Below the pieces are notes generated by a model. That model saw only the letters and a program-made list of their open reading frames with translations, was not told the DNA's origin and did no database searches. A DNA stretch of 64,000 nt from DASZBX01 sp035943635 (GTDB lineage: Bacteria > Actinomycetota > Actinomycetes > Streptomycetales > Catenulisporaceae): the NCBI GenBank assembly GCA_035943635.1, contig DASZBX010000033.1, positions 62,001 through 126,000 on the forward strand, read 5' to 3'. Shown here in pieces: positions 16,372-24,740 of the stretch (positions are counted from its first letter, which is position 1; each line of letters begins with the position of its first letter). A program made the translations under genes and the position numbers.

Positions 16372-19092
16372 TCAGCGGGTGCCGAGGCAGATGAAGCCGG
16401 GCGCGTGCGGGACCGCCGACCCGGCCAGGGCCAGCGCCTGGGCCGGCTCCAGCCCGCCGGCCAGGGCGCGGTGCAGGGCGATCATCAGCTCCGGCGCCGC
16501 GTTGTCGGCCACCGGCGCGACCGAGGCGATCAGGGTCCGGGTGCCCAGCGCGAACACGGCGCTGGCCACGCCCATCAGCTCGTCACCCGGCCGGATCCCG
16601 GACAGCGCGGTGTCGCACGCGGACAGCACCAGGATCTCCGGGCACTGGCCCAGCTGCTCGAGGTCGTACACGGTCAGCGGGCCGTCGGCCAGCTCCAGGC
16701 AGGAGAACAGCGGGTTGTCGGCCCGGAACCGGCCGTGCGTGGCCAGGTGGGCCAGGTAGGCGCCGTCCAGCGCCTGGGCCACCGCGCCGGCGGTCGCGTC
16801 CGGGCCGGCCAGCGGCTTGGCGTGCGGGTACAGGCCGGACAGGGCCCGGATCTCGGCGTCCGCGTCCGGCAGGCCCGGACCGTGGGCCAGCAGCACCTCG
16901 CGGGAGCCGCGGGTCAGGCCGTCCGCGATCCGGGTGCCGGCCGGCCGTCCGACCAGGTCCTCCTCGGCCGACGACCCGCCCCCGGCCAGCCACGACCTGG
17001 CCGACGGCGCGATCGTGCAGGCCCGGCCGGCCAGGCTCGGCAGCACCGGCCAGGCGAGGGCGTGCAGCGTGCCGGTCGGCACCAGGACCACGGTACGGTC
17101 GCCGATGTCCCCGACCAGCGGGCGCAGCAACAGCCGGTCCAACTCCCCGCGCGCATGGTCGTACGCGGCGCGGGTGGCGGACTGCACCGCGGCCGAACCG
17201 TACCCGCGGGCCAGCTTGTTCATCGAGAAGCGCAGCGACTCCAACTCCGTGAGCACCGCCGCGTACGGGCCCAGATCGTGCCGCCGCGCCCGGCCGCCGA
17301 CATAGCTGACCGCGAACAGCTCGCCCTGGAAGTGCAGATACTCGACCAGGGCCTGGCCGCCCAGCGCGGTCCGCAGCAGGCGCAGGTCCAGCGGGCGTTC
17401 GTGCGCGGCCGCCGGGTCCAGCACCGTGCCGGGCGCGTGCCGGGCCAGGCTGGTTATCTCCCGCTCCAGGCGGACCCGCTCGGTCTGCAGCGAGCGCACG
17501 TCCCTGCCCTCCGGACCCTCGGCCGAGATCCGGGCGTTGACGGCCCGCAGCGCGGCCAGCTGGGCGCTGAACCGCTCGTCGTCCGGCGGGCGGACCGGGC
17601 GCCGGCGCAGCGTGGTGGCCCGCCACTGTTCGGCCCGGACCAGCAGGGTCGCCGCCTCCTTGGCCGGGTTGCTGCTCGCGCCCGGGACCAGGGCCAGGCG
17701 GACCCCGATCCGGGCCAGCCCGCCGCCCAGGCCCGCCGCGGCGGCGCGCAGGTCGGTGGCGCCCAGGGTACTGGCGTACTCGGCGGCCACGGCCAGCCCG
17801 TGCGCCACGCTGCGGGCGGCCGGGCCGGGCTGGCGCTGGTACTCGGCCAGCTCCGCCTTCGCCTCCCAGCCGAGCATCCGCAGGTGCGCCGGGCCCGAGG
17901 TGCGGTGCGCGGCGACCTTGGTGTAGAGCTCGGCGGCCAGCTCCCGCCGGCCCAGGGCCGCGGCGGTCCGGGCGGCCAGCAGGGTGGCCTGCTGCGGCTC
18001 GGCCAGCCAGCCCGCGTCGGCCAGGCCGTCCGCGTTCACCAGCAGGGCGTTGAGCAGGCGCACGGTCCGCTCGCCCTGGGCGAAGCGGGCGGCCAGGGCC
18101 ACCTGCTGGGCCCACGCGGCCCAGCCCGGCCGGCGCTGCTTGCGGAACGCGTCCCGGGCGAGGGCCGCGCTGGCCGCCGCGGCCTTGGCGTCGTCGGACT
18201 GCAGCGCGGCCCGGGCCTCGGTCAGCCGGGCCTCGGCCGCGTTGTAGTTGAACCCGGACTCCAGGTGCCCGGCCGCGGCCCGGGCCGCGTAGCTGCCGGC
18301 CTCCTGGGCCAGGCCCACCGCCAGCAGCGCGTCGGCCCGGGCGGCCAGCACCGCGTCCCCGGGCTTGCCCAGCTCCCCGGCCAGCCGGAAGGCCAGGTCC
18401 AGCTCGCGCAGGGCCAGCGGCACGTCCCCGGCCTCGGCCGCGATGAAGCCGAGCGAGTGGCTGACCGCGTGCACCAGCAGCTTGTAGCCGTGCTCCTCGG
18501 CCAGGTCCCGGGCCCGGGTCAGGTCGCGCGCGCCGGCCGGGTAGTCGCCCCGGTAGGCCAGCAGCGGGCCGCGGATGTTGCGCAGGATGATCTCCCAGCG
18601 GGTGTCCCCGTGCCGGACCAGGACCGGTTCCGCGGCGGCGAAGTGGGTCAGCGCCTCGCTGGTGCGGCCGGTGCGCTGGAGCAGGATGCCCAGGTTCACC
18701 CGCAGCCGGGCCAGGTCCTGCGCGCCGTCCTCGGCCAGCCGGGTCAGCTCGGCCTCGGCGTGCGCGGCCTGGGCGAAGGCGGCGTCGGTGCGGCCGAGGT
18801 CGGCCAGGATGGTCACCAGCGAGGTCCGGGCCTGGGCGGCCCGCAGCGGGCGGCCGATCCGGTCGCCGAGCCGGGCGGCCCGGTCCAGCGAGGAGCGGGC
18901 CGCGGGCAGCCCGCCGCGCTGGCGCTGGGCCAGGCCGAGCGCGCGCAGCGCCACGCTGGCCGCCTCGTCGGTCCGGTCGGCCGCCAGCAGCCCGGTCGCG
19001 CCGACGATGGTGGCCTGGGCGTCCCGGTGGGCGCCGTCGACCAGGTCCAGTGCCGTGGTCAGGCGCTGCCGTGATAGCTCGGCCGGGGTCAT
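16372..19092 (-). CDS. TPR-CHAT caspase-like protease
   Basis: A 906-residue protein. Residues about 1-560 are tandem helical TPR-like repeats (for example ALRALGLAQRQRGGLPAARS). The C-terminal third is a CHAT domain of the caspase clan with the catalytic dyad intact: H786 in LATHGRF and C826 in VLSACDTA. CHAT proteases are activated by partner binding to their TPR part. Gene order places it last after the S8 protease, sigma factor and small-protein genes. A 165-bp palindromic element sits 4 bases upstream of the ATG and leaves no Shine-Dalgarno at normal spacing, so initiation may be inefficient or use another start. The target is unknown. Confidence 0.88.
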   Translation of the reverse strand: MTPAELSRQRLTTALDLVDGAHRDAQATIVGATGLLAADRTDEAASVALRALGLAQRQRGGLPAARSSLDRAARLGDRIGRPLRAAQARTSLVTILADLGRTDAAFAQAAHAEAELTRLAEDGAQDLARLRVNLGILLQRTGRTSEALTHFAAAEPVLVRHGDTRWEIILRNIRGPLLAYRGDYPAGARDLTRARDLAEEHGYKLLVHAVSHSLGFIAAEAGDVPLALRELDLAFRLAGELGKPGDAVLAARADALLAVGLAQEAGSYAARAAAGHLESGFNYNAAEARLTEARAALQSDDAKAAAASAALARDAFRKQRRPGWAAWAQQVALAARFAQGERTVRLLNALLVNADGLADAGWLAEPQQATLLAARTAAALGRRELAAELYTKVAAHRTSGPAHLRMLGWEAKAELAEYQRQPGPAARSVAHGLAVAAEYASTLGATDLRAAAAGLGGGLARIGVRLALVPGASSNPAKEAATLLVRAEQWRATTLRRRPVRPPDDERFSAQLAALRAVNARISAEGPEGRDVRSLQTERVRLEREITSLARHAPGTVLDPAAAHERPLDLRLLRTALGGQALVEYLHFQGELFAVSYVGGRARRHDLGPYAAVLTELESLRFSMNKLARGYGSAAVQSATRAAYDHARGELDRLLLRPLVGDIGDRTVVLVPTGTLHALAWPVLPSLAGRACTIAPSARSWLAGGGSSAEEDLVGRPAGTRIADGLTRGSREVLLAHGPGLPDADAEIRALSGLYPHAKPLAGPDATAGAVAQALDGAYLAHLATHGRFRADNPLFSCLELADGPLTVYDLEQLGQCPEILVLSACDTALSGIRPGDELMGVASAVFALGTRTLIASVAPVADNAAPELMIALHRALAGGLEPAQALALAGSAVPHAPGFICLGTR

Positions 19093-19096
19093 TCCG

Positions 19097-19261
19097 CTAG
19101 TGCTGTGGCTGGAAATGTTTGCCCCTTCCCGGTTCTGCGCGCCCGGCTGGCAAGGAGCAGGACCGCCCTCGTACTTGCCCGTACTCGGGCGCGTCCTGCT
19201 CCGCAGCCAGGCGGGATGCGTAGGACCGGGAAGGGGCGAACATTTCCAGCCACAGCACTAG
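19097..19261. mobile_element. MITE-like palindromic element with long terminal inverted repeats
   Basis: A 165-bp element bounded on both sides by CTAG. The ends are inverted repeats of about 44 bp with only three mismatches, beginning CTAGTGCTGTGGCTGGAAAT. The inner arms also pair (GGAGCAGGAC at 19154-19163 with GTCCTGCTCC at 19193-19202), so the whole element folds into one long hairpin. It has no coding capacity. This is the structure of a non-autonomous miniature inverted-repeat transposable element. It lies 4 bases before the CHAT start codon and 4 bases after the stop of the preceding gene. Confidence 0.82.
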
Positions 19262-19265
19262 TTTC

Positions 19266-19736
19266 TCAGTTGTCCAACCATTGCGTCACCACTTTCTGAC
19301 CGTTGCTCAGGACACACCGGAAGCGGATGTGCCCGGACGGGATCTCGGGCAGCGCGAAGCGGCCGAGCGAGTCCACCGGGGCGCTCAGCTCGCCGTCCGG
19401 GGAACGCGCGGCCTCGAGGCTGACCTCGGCCGGTCCGGCCGGGACCAGCTGGCCGACCAGCCGGCGGCCCTCGCCGATCTCGGTGACCTCGACCACGATG
19501 GTCAGGTCCGGGGCCTCGAAGGTGAGCAGCCGCTGGTCGCCGTGGCCGCGCACCAGCATGCCCTCGTCCGCCTTGAGCAGGGCCAGCTGCGCGTCCAGGT
19601 CCCGCCAGGCGAACGCGGACCTGGCCGCCAGGACCACGTCGGCCGGGACCGGCTCGGCCTGCTCCAGCAGCCCGCCCAACCGGTGCAGCAGACTGCCGTC
19701 GGCGGCGTTCATGCTCAGCGGTGATCTCTCCGCCAT
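19266..19736 (-). CDS. Small protein of the CHAT/sigma/S8 module
   Basis: A 156-residue soluble protein. The N-terminal 60 residues look helical (LLHRLGGLLEQAEPVPADVV), and the rest looks beta-rich, with a final segment (GRFALPEIPSGHIRFRCVLS) like carboxypeptidase-regulatory or transthyretin-type folds. No catalytic motif is visible. The ATG at 19736 has GGGGG ahead of it. It lies between the sigma factor and CHAT genes in one transcription unit, so an adaptor, anti-sigma or protease-substrate role is possible but unproven. Confidence 0.7.
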   Translation of the reverse strand: MAERSPLSMNAADGSLLHRLGGLLEQAEPVPADVVLAARSAFAWRDLDAQLALLKADEGMLVRGHGDQRLLTFEAPDLTIVVEVTEIGEGRRLVGQLVPAGPAEVSLEAARSPDGELSAPVDSLGRFALPEIPSGHIRFRCVLSNGQKVVTQWLDN

Positions 19737-19785
19737 GGTGGATGTCCCCCTTTGGAAAACGCACTACCGGGTGAGAAGCACCGGT

Positions 19786-20334
19786 TCAGCTCAGCTGTGA
19801 ACGCAGCCGGTCCAGGCACCGGTTCCGGGTCGGGCCGATCGAGCCGACCGGCATGCCCAGCGCGGCCGACACCTCGGCGTAGCTGCCCAGCGGGACCACG
19901 GTCACAAGCCATAGCAGTGTCCGGCAGGATTCTGACAGTCCGGCATATGCCCGCCACAGCCGCCGGTATTCGTCGTCGAGCAGGGCGAGGGTCTCCGGGT
20001 CCTGCGCCAGCCACTCCTCGGGGCCCGGCAGCTGCGCGCCCTCGTCGAAGGCCGGGGCCTCCCGGCCGGCCAGCCGCAGGGTGCGCAGGGCCTCGCGCTT
20101 GGCCGTGGTGGCCAGCCATCCGGCCAGGTGGTCCGGATCCTTGATCGTGTCCAGCTTCTCGACCAGGCGCAGCCAGGTGGTCTGGCTGACGTCGGCCGCG
20201 TCGGCGGTCGAGAGCCGGAAGCTGCGCGCGACGGCCCAGACCAGGCGGGAGTAGCGCTGCACCAGGGCGTCCCACGCCGCCGTGTCCCCGCAGATCGCCT
20301 CGGCGACCAGTTGCGCGGTGGGAGTGGTGTCCAC
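19786..20334 (-). CDS. ECF-like RNA polymerase sigma factor of the CHAT/S8 module
   Basis: A 182-residue sigma-70 family protein with region 2 (VQRYSRLVWAVARSF and ADVSQTTWLRLVEKLD) and region 4 (SESCRTLLWLV, then a helix-turn-helix SYAEVSAALGMPVGSIGPTR). Region 1.1 and region 3 are absent, as in ECF factors. The GTG start at 20334 has GAAGGGG six bases ahead. No membrane anti-sigma gene with a zinc or ZAS motif is adjacent, which is unusual and suggests control by another route, for example the neighbouring proteases. The target promoter is unknown. Confidence 0.88.
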   Translation of the reverse strand: MDTTPTAQLVAEAICGDTAAWDALVQRYSRLVWAVARSFRLSTADAADVSQTTWLRLVEKLDTIKDPDHLAGWLATTAKREALRTLRLAGREAPAFDEGAQLPGPEEWLAQDPETLALLDDEYRRLWRAYAGLSESCRTLLWLVTVVPLGSYAEVSAALGMPVGSIGPTRNRCLDRLRSQLS

Positions 20335-20431
20335 GCCGGCCCCTTCGTCGATGTCCGCTGCTGGTCTGGAGACACCACAGTAACGGTCGGCAGAGCACGG
20401 CGGCTACCCCGACAGAGCACTGTTGTCCGGC

Positions 20432-21613
20432 TCACTCGATCACCACGCCGAGGTCGGACCGGCGCTGGGTGGTGGCCGGGTCCAGCAGCAGCTCGGCCGC
20501 GTCGCGCACGCTCAGCTGCTTGCTGAACGCGATCTCGGCCACCGCGCCGGCCAGTTGCGGGGCGGCGAAGGAGGTGCCGGACCAGGACGCGTAGCCGGTG
20601 AAGGACTGTCCCTCGCCGGTCCGGCAGGTGAGGAAGGGCCCTGCGACGTTCTCGCCGACCGCGCAGGCGTCGACCCACCAGCCGTAGTTGGAGAACTGGG
20701 CCCGGCGCCGGCCGCCGGCGTCCAGCGACCCGACCGCGTGCACGTCCTTGAGCGCGGCCGGCCAGAACGGGCGGGAGCTGTCGTGGTTGCCGGCGCAGGC
20801 GATGATCACCGTGCGGTTGCCGTACCGGGCCAGGGCCTCGGCCAGCAGCGGGGACGGCTGATCGTCCAGGGTGTAGCAGCCCAGGGACAGGTTGATCACG
20901 TCCACGCCGGTGCCGGCCGACTTGCGGTGCACGTTGGCCAGGCCGTGCAGCAGGGACAGCTCGTCGCAGAACCCGTCGTCGCTCAGCACCCGCTCGATCA
21001 GCAGCTGGGCGTGCGGCGCGCGGCGCAGGATCGCCCCGGCCACGAAGGTGCCGTGCCCGGACTGGTGCCGCAGCTCGAAGTCCGGCTCGTCCGGCACGGC
21101 GTCGAAGTCGGCCTCCTGCACCCGGCCGTACCAGTCGGTGTCGGTGAACCAGGGGTGTGCGATGATCCCGGTGTCCAGCACGGCCACGGTGACCGGGTTC
21201 TGGCCCGGGGCCGCGGCGGCGGCCGGCGGGGCCAGCGGGCCGTGCGGGACCGGGGAGTCGAACGGGCCGCCCTCGTAGCTCGGGCCCTCGCCGCGCAGCA
21301 CGTGGTTGGCGCCGACGGCCAGCGGCCCGTTGGAACGGTCGGTGGCCACGCCGCGCAGCTGCGCGACCAGTTCGGCCACGTCGACCCGGGCCTTGGGGCG
21401 CAGGGAGAGTCGGCTGACCCCGAGCTCGGGGTGGTCCTCCCGGCCGGCCACCCAGCGGGCGGCGTGGTCGGCGGCGTCGTCGGCGTGCCGGACGGAGACC
21501 AGGACCTCGTCCCGCCGGTGCAGCGCGGTCTGGCCCTGCGGGCCCTGTCCGAGCACGAACTCGGGCCGGCGGGTGAGTAGGTCTTCCAGCCGGGCGGCGT
21601 GGTCCAGGCGCAT
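20432..21613 (-). CDS. Cytoplasmic S8 (subtilisin-like) serine protease of the CHAT module
   Basis: A 393-residue subtilase. The catalytic triad is intact: D147 in AVLDTGI, H187 in SGHGTFVAG, S348 in SGTSFAAP, with oxyanion Asn276 in AGN. About 135 residues precede the protease domain and contain DEVLVSVRHADDAADHAARW; there is no signal peptide, so it should act inside the cell. The ATG at 21613 has AAGGAG eight bases upstream; frame further upstream is low-complexity and non-conserved. It is the first gene of the four-gene unit and starts about 270 bases from an AT-rich palindrome. Confidence 0.9.
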   Translation of the reverse strand: MRLDHAARLEDLLTRRPEFVLGQGPQGQTALHRRDEVLVSVRHADDAADHAARWVAGREDHPELGVSRLSLRPKARVDVAELVAQLRGVATDRSNGPLAVGANHVLRGEGPSYEGGPFDSPVPHGPLAPPAAAAAPGQNPVTVAVLDTGIIAHPWFTDTDWYGRVQEADFDAVPDEPDFELRHQSGHGTFVAGAILRRAPHAQLLIERVLSDDGFCDELSLLHGLANVHRKSAGTGVDVINLSLGCYTLDDQPSPLLAEALARYGNRTVIIACAGNHDSSRPFWPAALKDVHAVGSLDAGGRRRAQFSNYGWWVDACAVGENVAGPFLTCRTGEGQSFTGYASWSGTSFAAPQLAGAVAEIAFSKQLSVRDAAELLLDPATTQRRSDLGVVIE

Positions 21614-21880
21614 GGCGTGCTCTCCTTGACACTCGGTTTCGTGGAAATCCGGCCGGGTCCGGGACCCGGCGGGCGGCGGTCGTGGCGGGCGAAGACACGT
21701 TCCCCCGTGTCGACCCCGGAAAGGCGAGTGGTTGTTGTGCCCGGTGGCCGTCTCCGTATCCCCACAGCCACCGGGCCCGCCCCAGTCCCCCTCCATCCCA
21801 ACACCGACTGCGGCGGGATTCTCTCCCCTTCCTCCTGCCGCAGTCACCTATAAGAGTCGGCGGCGGCGGATCTGATACGT

Positions 21881-21915
21881 CCCGGCGGAGATTTTTTCAA
21901 AAAATCTTTGCCGGG
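21881..21915. promoter_or_regulatory. AT-core palindrome upstream of the S8/sigma/CHAT unit
   Basis: The 17-bp perfect palindrome GATTTTTTCAAAAAATC (21890-21906) is flanked by matching CCCGGC (21881-21886) and GCCGGG (21910-21915). An AT block like this is striking at such GC content. It may be an operator or a bidirectional hairpin; no binding protein is known. Confidence 0.45.
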
Positions 21916-22264
21916 GGCGGGATTCCGGCCGCATCGCAGGTCAGGCGCGGGTGAGCCGGCCGGTGGAGGTCTGGGTGAGTGGACGGTCCGACGTCGGGGA
22001 GAGGTCGGATGTGGAGTGCCACACTGTGTGCGCCGGATTCCGCGGCGGGCGAAGCGGAAAAGGTGCGCGAGTGGAATGCGACAATTCCGGCAAATGCCGA
22101 TTACCTTGATCTATATCGGCAATACGGCGAATATCTCCCCTGATACCGCCGGGTGCCGTGCGTCCGGTGCCGCCGCCCCGGGCGGACAACGATATTGATT
22201 TATCCCTTTTCGTCGCATCGATGAAGAATGCGAATATCCCGTTCCACGTGGCGGAGACGGAGCA

Positions 22265-22292
22265 CGGCCGCCGTTTTTCCCAGCGGCGGCCG
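22265..22292 (-). terminator. Hairpin downstream of sepH
   Basis: A perfect 9-bp stem CGGCCGCCG (22265-22273) with CGGCGGCCG (22284-22292) around a 10-base loop, 54 bases beyond the sepH stop. There is no U-tract on the minus strand, so termination is only likely, not certain. Confidence 0.45.
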
Positions 22293-22345
22293 CGCAATCC
22301 TTCGTCCTGCAGTGCTTGACAGTCTGGCTTTTCCCGGACCGGCGC

Positions 22346-23374
22346 TCAGTCCGCGGCCTTGCGGCGGCGGGTGCCGAACACGATCTCGTCCCAGCTCGGC
22401 ACGGTGGCCCGCTTGCCCGGGCTCACCCCGTCGTTCACCGCCTGCTGGTCGGTCTGGCCGGTCAGCCGGTCCTTGTGCGGGCCGACCGGGCCGAACAGGG
22501 CGTCGGTGTAGGCGCTGCCCGCGCCCACCTGGCGGCGGCCGGACGCCGCGGCGGCCGGCTCCTCCTCGTCCTCGTGCACCGGCGGCGGCGCCGGGGTGGC
22601 GACCGCGCTGGCCACGGCGGCCGGGCGCAGCGGGGTGACCACGCCGTCCCGGGAGCCGGGCTCGCGCGCGGGGCGCTGGCCGTGCCAGGTCGGCAGGGCC
22701 GAGACGGCCGGCTGCTGGCGCATGCCGGTCTCCGCGCCGGCCACCAGCCGGGGCCCAGACGGCTGCTGCTGGGCCCGCGGAGTGAACGGGAAGGCGTTGT
22801 CCGCGACCACGTCGCTCGACAGCAGCCGGGCCTCGTCGTCGAGCGGGCTGACCAGCCGGCGGGGCGGGTCGAAGGACCAGGTGGCCTCGTACGGCAGGCC
22901 GCCGATCCGGAAGTGCATCCGGACCGTCCACAGACCGTCGTCCTTGCGCCAGGAGTCCCACTGCACCGAGTCGCGGTCCGGCTCGCGCTGGGAGAGCCGC
23001 TCGCGGACCACCTCGCTCAGCTTCGGGCCGTGCGTCTCGCCGGCCCGGCGCACCTGGGTGTTCTGGGCCCGCTCGGCCATGAACGCGCGCTCGGCCAGCA
23101 CCGGGCCCTCGAACCGGCGCACCCGCTCCAGCGGGATCCCGGCCAGATCCGCGACCTGCTCGGCGGTCTGGCCGGCCCGGATCCGGGCCTGGATGTCGCG
23201 CGGGCGCAGCTGGGCGTCGAGTTCTATCTCGATCTGGCCCAGCCGGGCCCGGTCCCCGCGCACGGCGGCCCGCAGCCGGTCGTCGATGGTGAGGTAGAAC
23301 TCCTGGCCGTCCGGGGAACGCAGCACCAAACGGTCACCGTCGCCGGTGACCGCCATCACGCGCAGTTCGGTCAT
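22346..23374 (-). CDS. sepH: Cell-division regulator SepH (DUF3071)
   Basis: A 342-residue actinobacterial SepH, which binds FtsZ and promotes its assembly during septation. The N-terminal DUF3071 domain starts MTELRVMAVTGDGDRLVLRS and contains a helix-turn-helix-like segment (RAGQTAEQVADLAGIPLERV). The middle is a Pro/Ala-rich linker, and the C-terminus ends with the conserved WDEIVFGTRRRK. Length fits the family (about 340 residues). The start at 23374 is fixed by AGGAGG four bases upstream; more upstream codons are not conserved. It is divergent from the TRIC-family channel gene. Confidence 0.93.
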   Translation of the reverse strand: MTELRVMAVTGDGDRLVLRSPDGQEFYLTIDDRLRAAVRGDRARLGQIEIELDAQLRPRDIQARIRAGQTAEQVADLAGIPLERVRRFEGPVLAERAFMAERAQNTQVRRAGETHGPKLSEVVRERLSQREPDRDSVQWDSWRKDDGLWTVRMHFRIGGLPYEATWSFDPPRRLVSPLDDEARLLSSDVVADNAFPFTPRAQQQPSGPRLVAGAETGMRQQPAVSALPTWHGQRPAREPGSRDGVVTPLRPAAVASAVATPAPPPVHEDEEEPAAAASGRRQVGAGSAYTDALFGPVGPHKDRLTGQTDQQAVNDGVSPGKRATVPSWDEIVFGTRRRKAAD

Positions 23375-23814
23375 CGGACCTCCTGGGTGGCGCTGCCGTG
23401 GTCGGCAGGCGGTACTTCGATATCGGCCAGAATCGACGCCGGTACGCTGGATACAAGTGTGCCGCGCGATTGCGGTGAAGGGGAAGATGCCACGCCCGTT
23501 TGGCGCAACTCCGCGACATCGCGCCGACCCGAACGGGGGATCGCCAATGGTGCGGTCACTTTCTCTTATCCCCCCTACCGGTCCGGGAAACCTGTCGGCG
23601 TCGGTTGCCGACTGCAAACCACCGTATCAGCGTGCGCAGGTGGAGCGGAGTTTCAACGCGACTTGTGCGGAAAAAGTCATGTGTGGCAATTATGTTGGAC
23701 AACGGGCCCTCTACGCAGCTTAGTTAATAGGCTACCGATCTGCATGACAAATCCTTCAATGCATGACATGTCGTCACGTCACATGGTTGATGGACTTGAG
23801 ATGATGACGGGACT
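23375..23814. other. 440-bp divergent promoter region of sepH and the TRIC-family gene
   Basis: No gene is seen. Near the channel gene lie two direct repeats TGCATGACA (23741-23749 and 23760-23768, 19 bases apart) and a small palindrome GACATGTC (23765-23772), within a locally AT-rich segment (23680-23810). These are candidate regulator sites. Confidence 0.45.
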
Positions 23815-24654
23815 ATGTACGCGAATGAACTGCATTGGCCCGTTGCCCTAGACCTGCTGGGCATTTTCACCGCTTCGTGCGCCGGTGCGCTGACCGGCAT
23901 CCGCAAGGGTCTTGACCTGGTGGGCGTGTTGGTCCTGGCCGCCGTGACCGGTCTCGGCGGAGGGGTGATCCGAGACCTGATGATCGGCGCCAGCCCGCCC
24001 GCGCTGCTGACCGACTGGCGATATCTGAGCACTGCGACAGTGGCCGGAATCGCGGTCCTGGCTCTGGAACACGGCACCGCCCCGGCCACGGTGCGCGCTG
24101 CCGGACGGTGGGGACGGCGGGCGCGCAACGGTCCGCCGGGGGCTGCGTCGGAACCGGACCCGGATTCGGGTTCGGTGTCGGCCTCGGTACCGGCCTCGGA
24201 TCCGATGTCGGGTCCGGCCTGGCGCACCGGCCCGGGATCCGTTGCCGCATCAGGGTTCCGGCTGCGCGACCGGATGAGACTCGGCCCTGCATATCTGCTT
24301 GCTGATGCTGCCACGCTGGGCTGTTTCGCCGTCTCCGGCACCGCGAAAGCCCTCCAGTTCCACATCGATCCGGTCCCGGCCGCGCTGATGGGCGTGACCA
24401 CGGCGGTCGGCGGCGGCGTGATCCGCGACATCCTGGTGAACGAGGTCCCGACCGTGTTGCGCCGCGAGCTCTACGCGCTGCCGGCCCTGATCGGCGCCCT
24501 GATCATCGTCGCCGCCGCCGAGATCTCCCGCGACCTGACCCCGGTCGCGTACGCCGCGGCCGCCGTGACCGCGGGGTTGCGGTTGCTGGCGCTGCGATTC
24601 GACTGGCATCTGCAACTGCCCGAAACCCGAGTCCGGCCGGATCCGCCGCAATAG
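23815..24654 (+). CDS. TRIC/UPF0126-family membrane channel
   Basis: A 279-residue integral membrane protein with the internal duplication of trimeric intracellular cation channels. Each half carries the GGGVIRD motif (in LGGGVIRDLMIG and GGGVIRDILVNE), and about seven membrane segments are predicted. Bacterial members form monovalent cation-selective channels of unclear physiology. Unusually, a polar linker of about 60 residues (rich in Ser, Pro, Asp and Gly, with repeated SVSAS/PDPDSGS-like stretches) separates the two halves, longer than in typical homologues of about 210 residues. The ATG at 23815 has only a weak Shine-Dalgarno. Confidence 0.86.
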   Translation: MYANELHWPVALDLLGIFTASCAGALTGIRKGLDLVGVLVLAAVTGLGGGVIRDLMIGASPPALLTDWRYLSTATVAGIAVLALEHGTAPATVRAAGRWGRRARNGPPGAASEPDPDSGSVSASVPASDPMSGPAWRTGPGSVAASGFRLRDRMRLGPAYLLADAATLGCFAVSGTAKALQFHIDPVPAALMGVTTAVGGGVIRDILVNEVPTVLRRELYALPALIGALIIVAAAEISRDLTPVAYAAAAVTAGLRLLALRFDWHLQLPETRVRPDPPQ

Positions 24655-24740
24655 CTAGGCGGCCGACTCGCCCAGTCGTGAAATATTGCGCTTGTTGCGT
24701 TTGTTTCGAATAATGTAGTCGAGACGAGAGGACGAGGACT

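Larger units (their letters stand above)
21614..22345. other. 730-bp regulatory gap between the S8 gene and sepH
   Basis: No convincing gene. It contains the promoter side of the S8/sigma/CHAT unit, the AT-rich palindrome at 21881-21915, a spaced inverted repeat TGCCGAT/ATCGGCA (22095-22101 and 22115-22121), and a hairpin beyond the sepH stop (22265-22292). Stretches such as 22080-22200 are clearly richer in A and T than the genes around them. Confidence 0.55.

Noticed and set aside
16372..19092. Type III-E CRISPR (Craspase) protease
   Set aside because: There is no gRAMP effector, no Cas1/Cas2 and no CRISPR array. Only the TPR-CHAT fold and a linked sigma factor are shared.
21941..22297. 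Possible 118-residue minus-strand gene between the S8 gene and sepH
   Set aside because: No ribosome binding site, Arg/Ser/Thr-rich composition without motifs, and it overlaps the inverted repeats.
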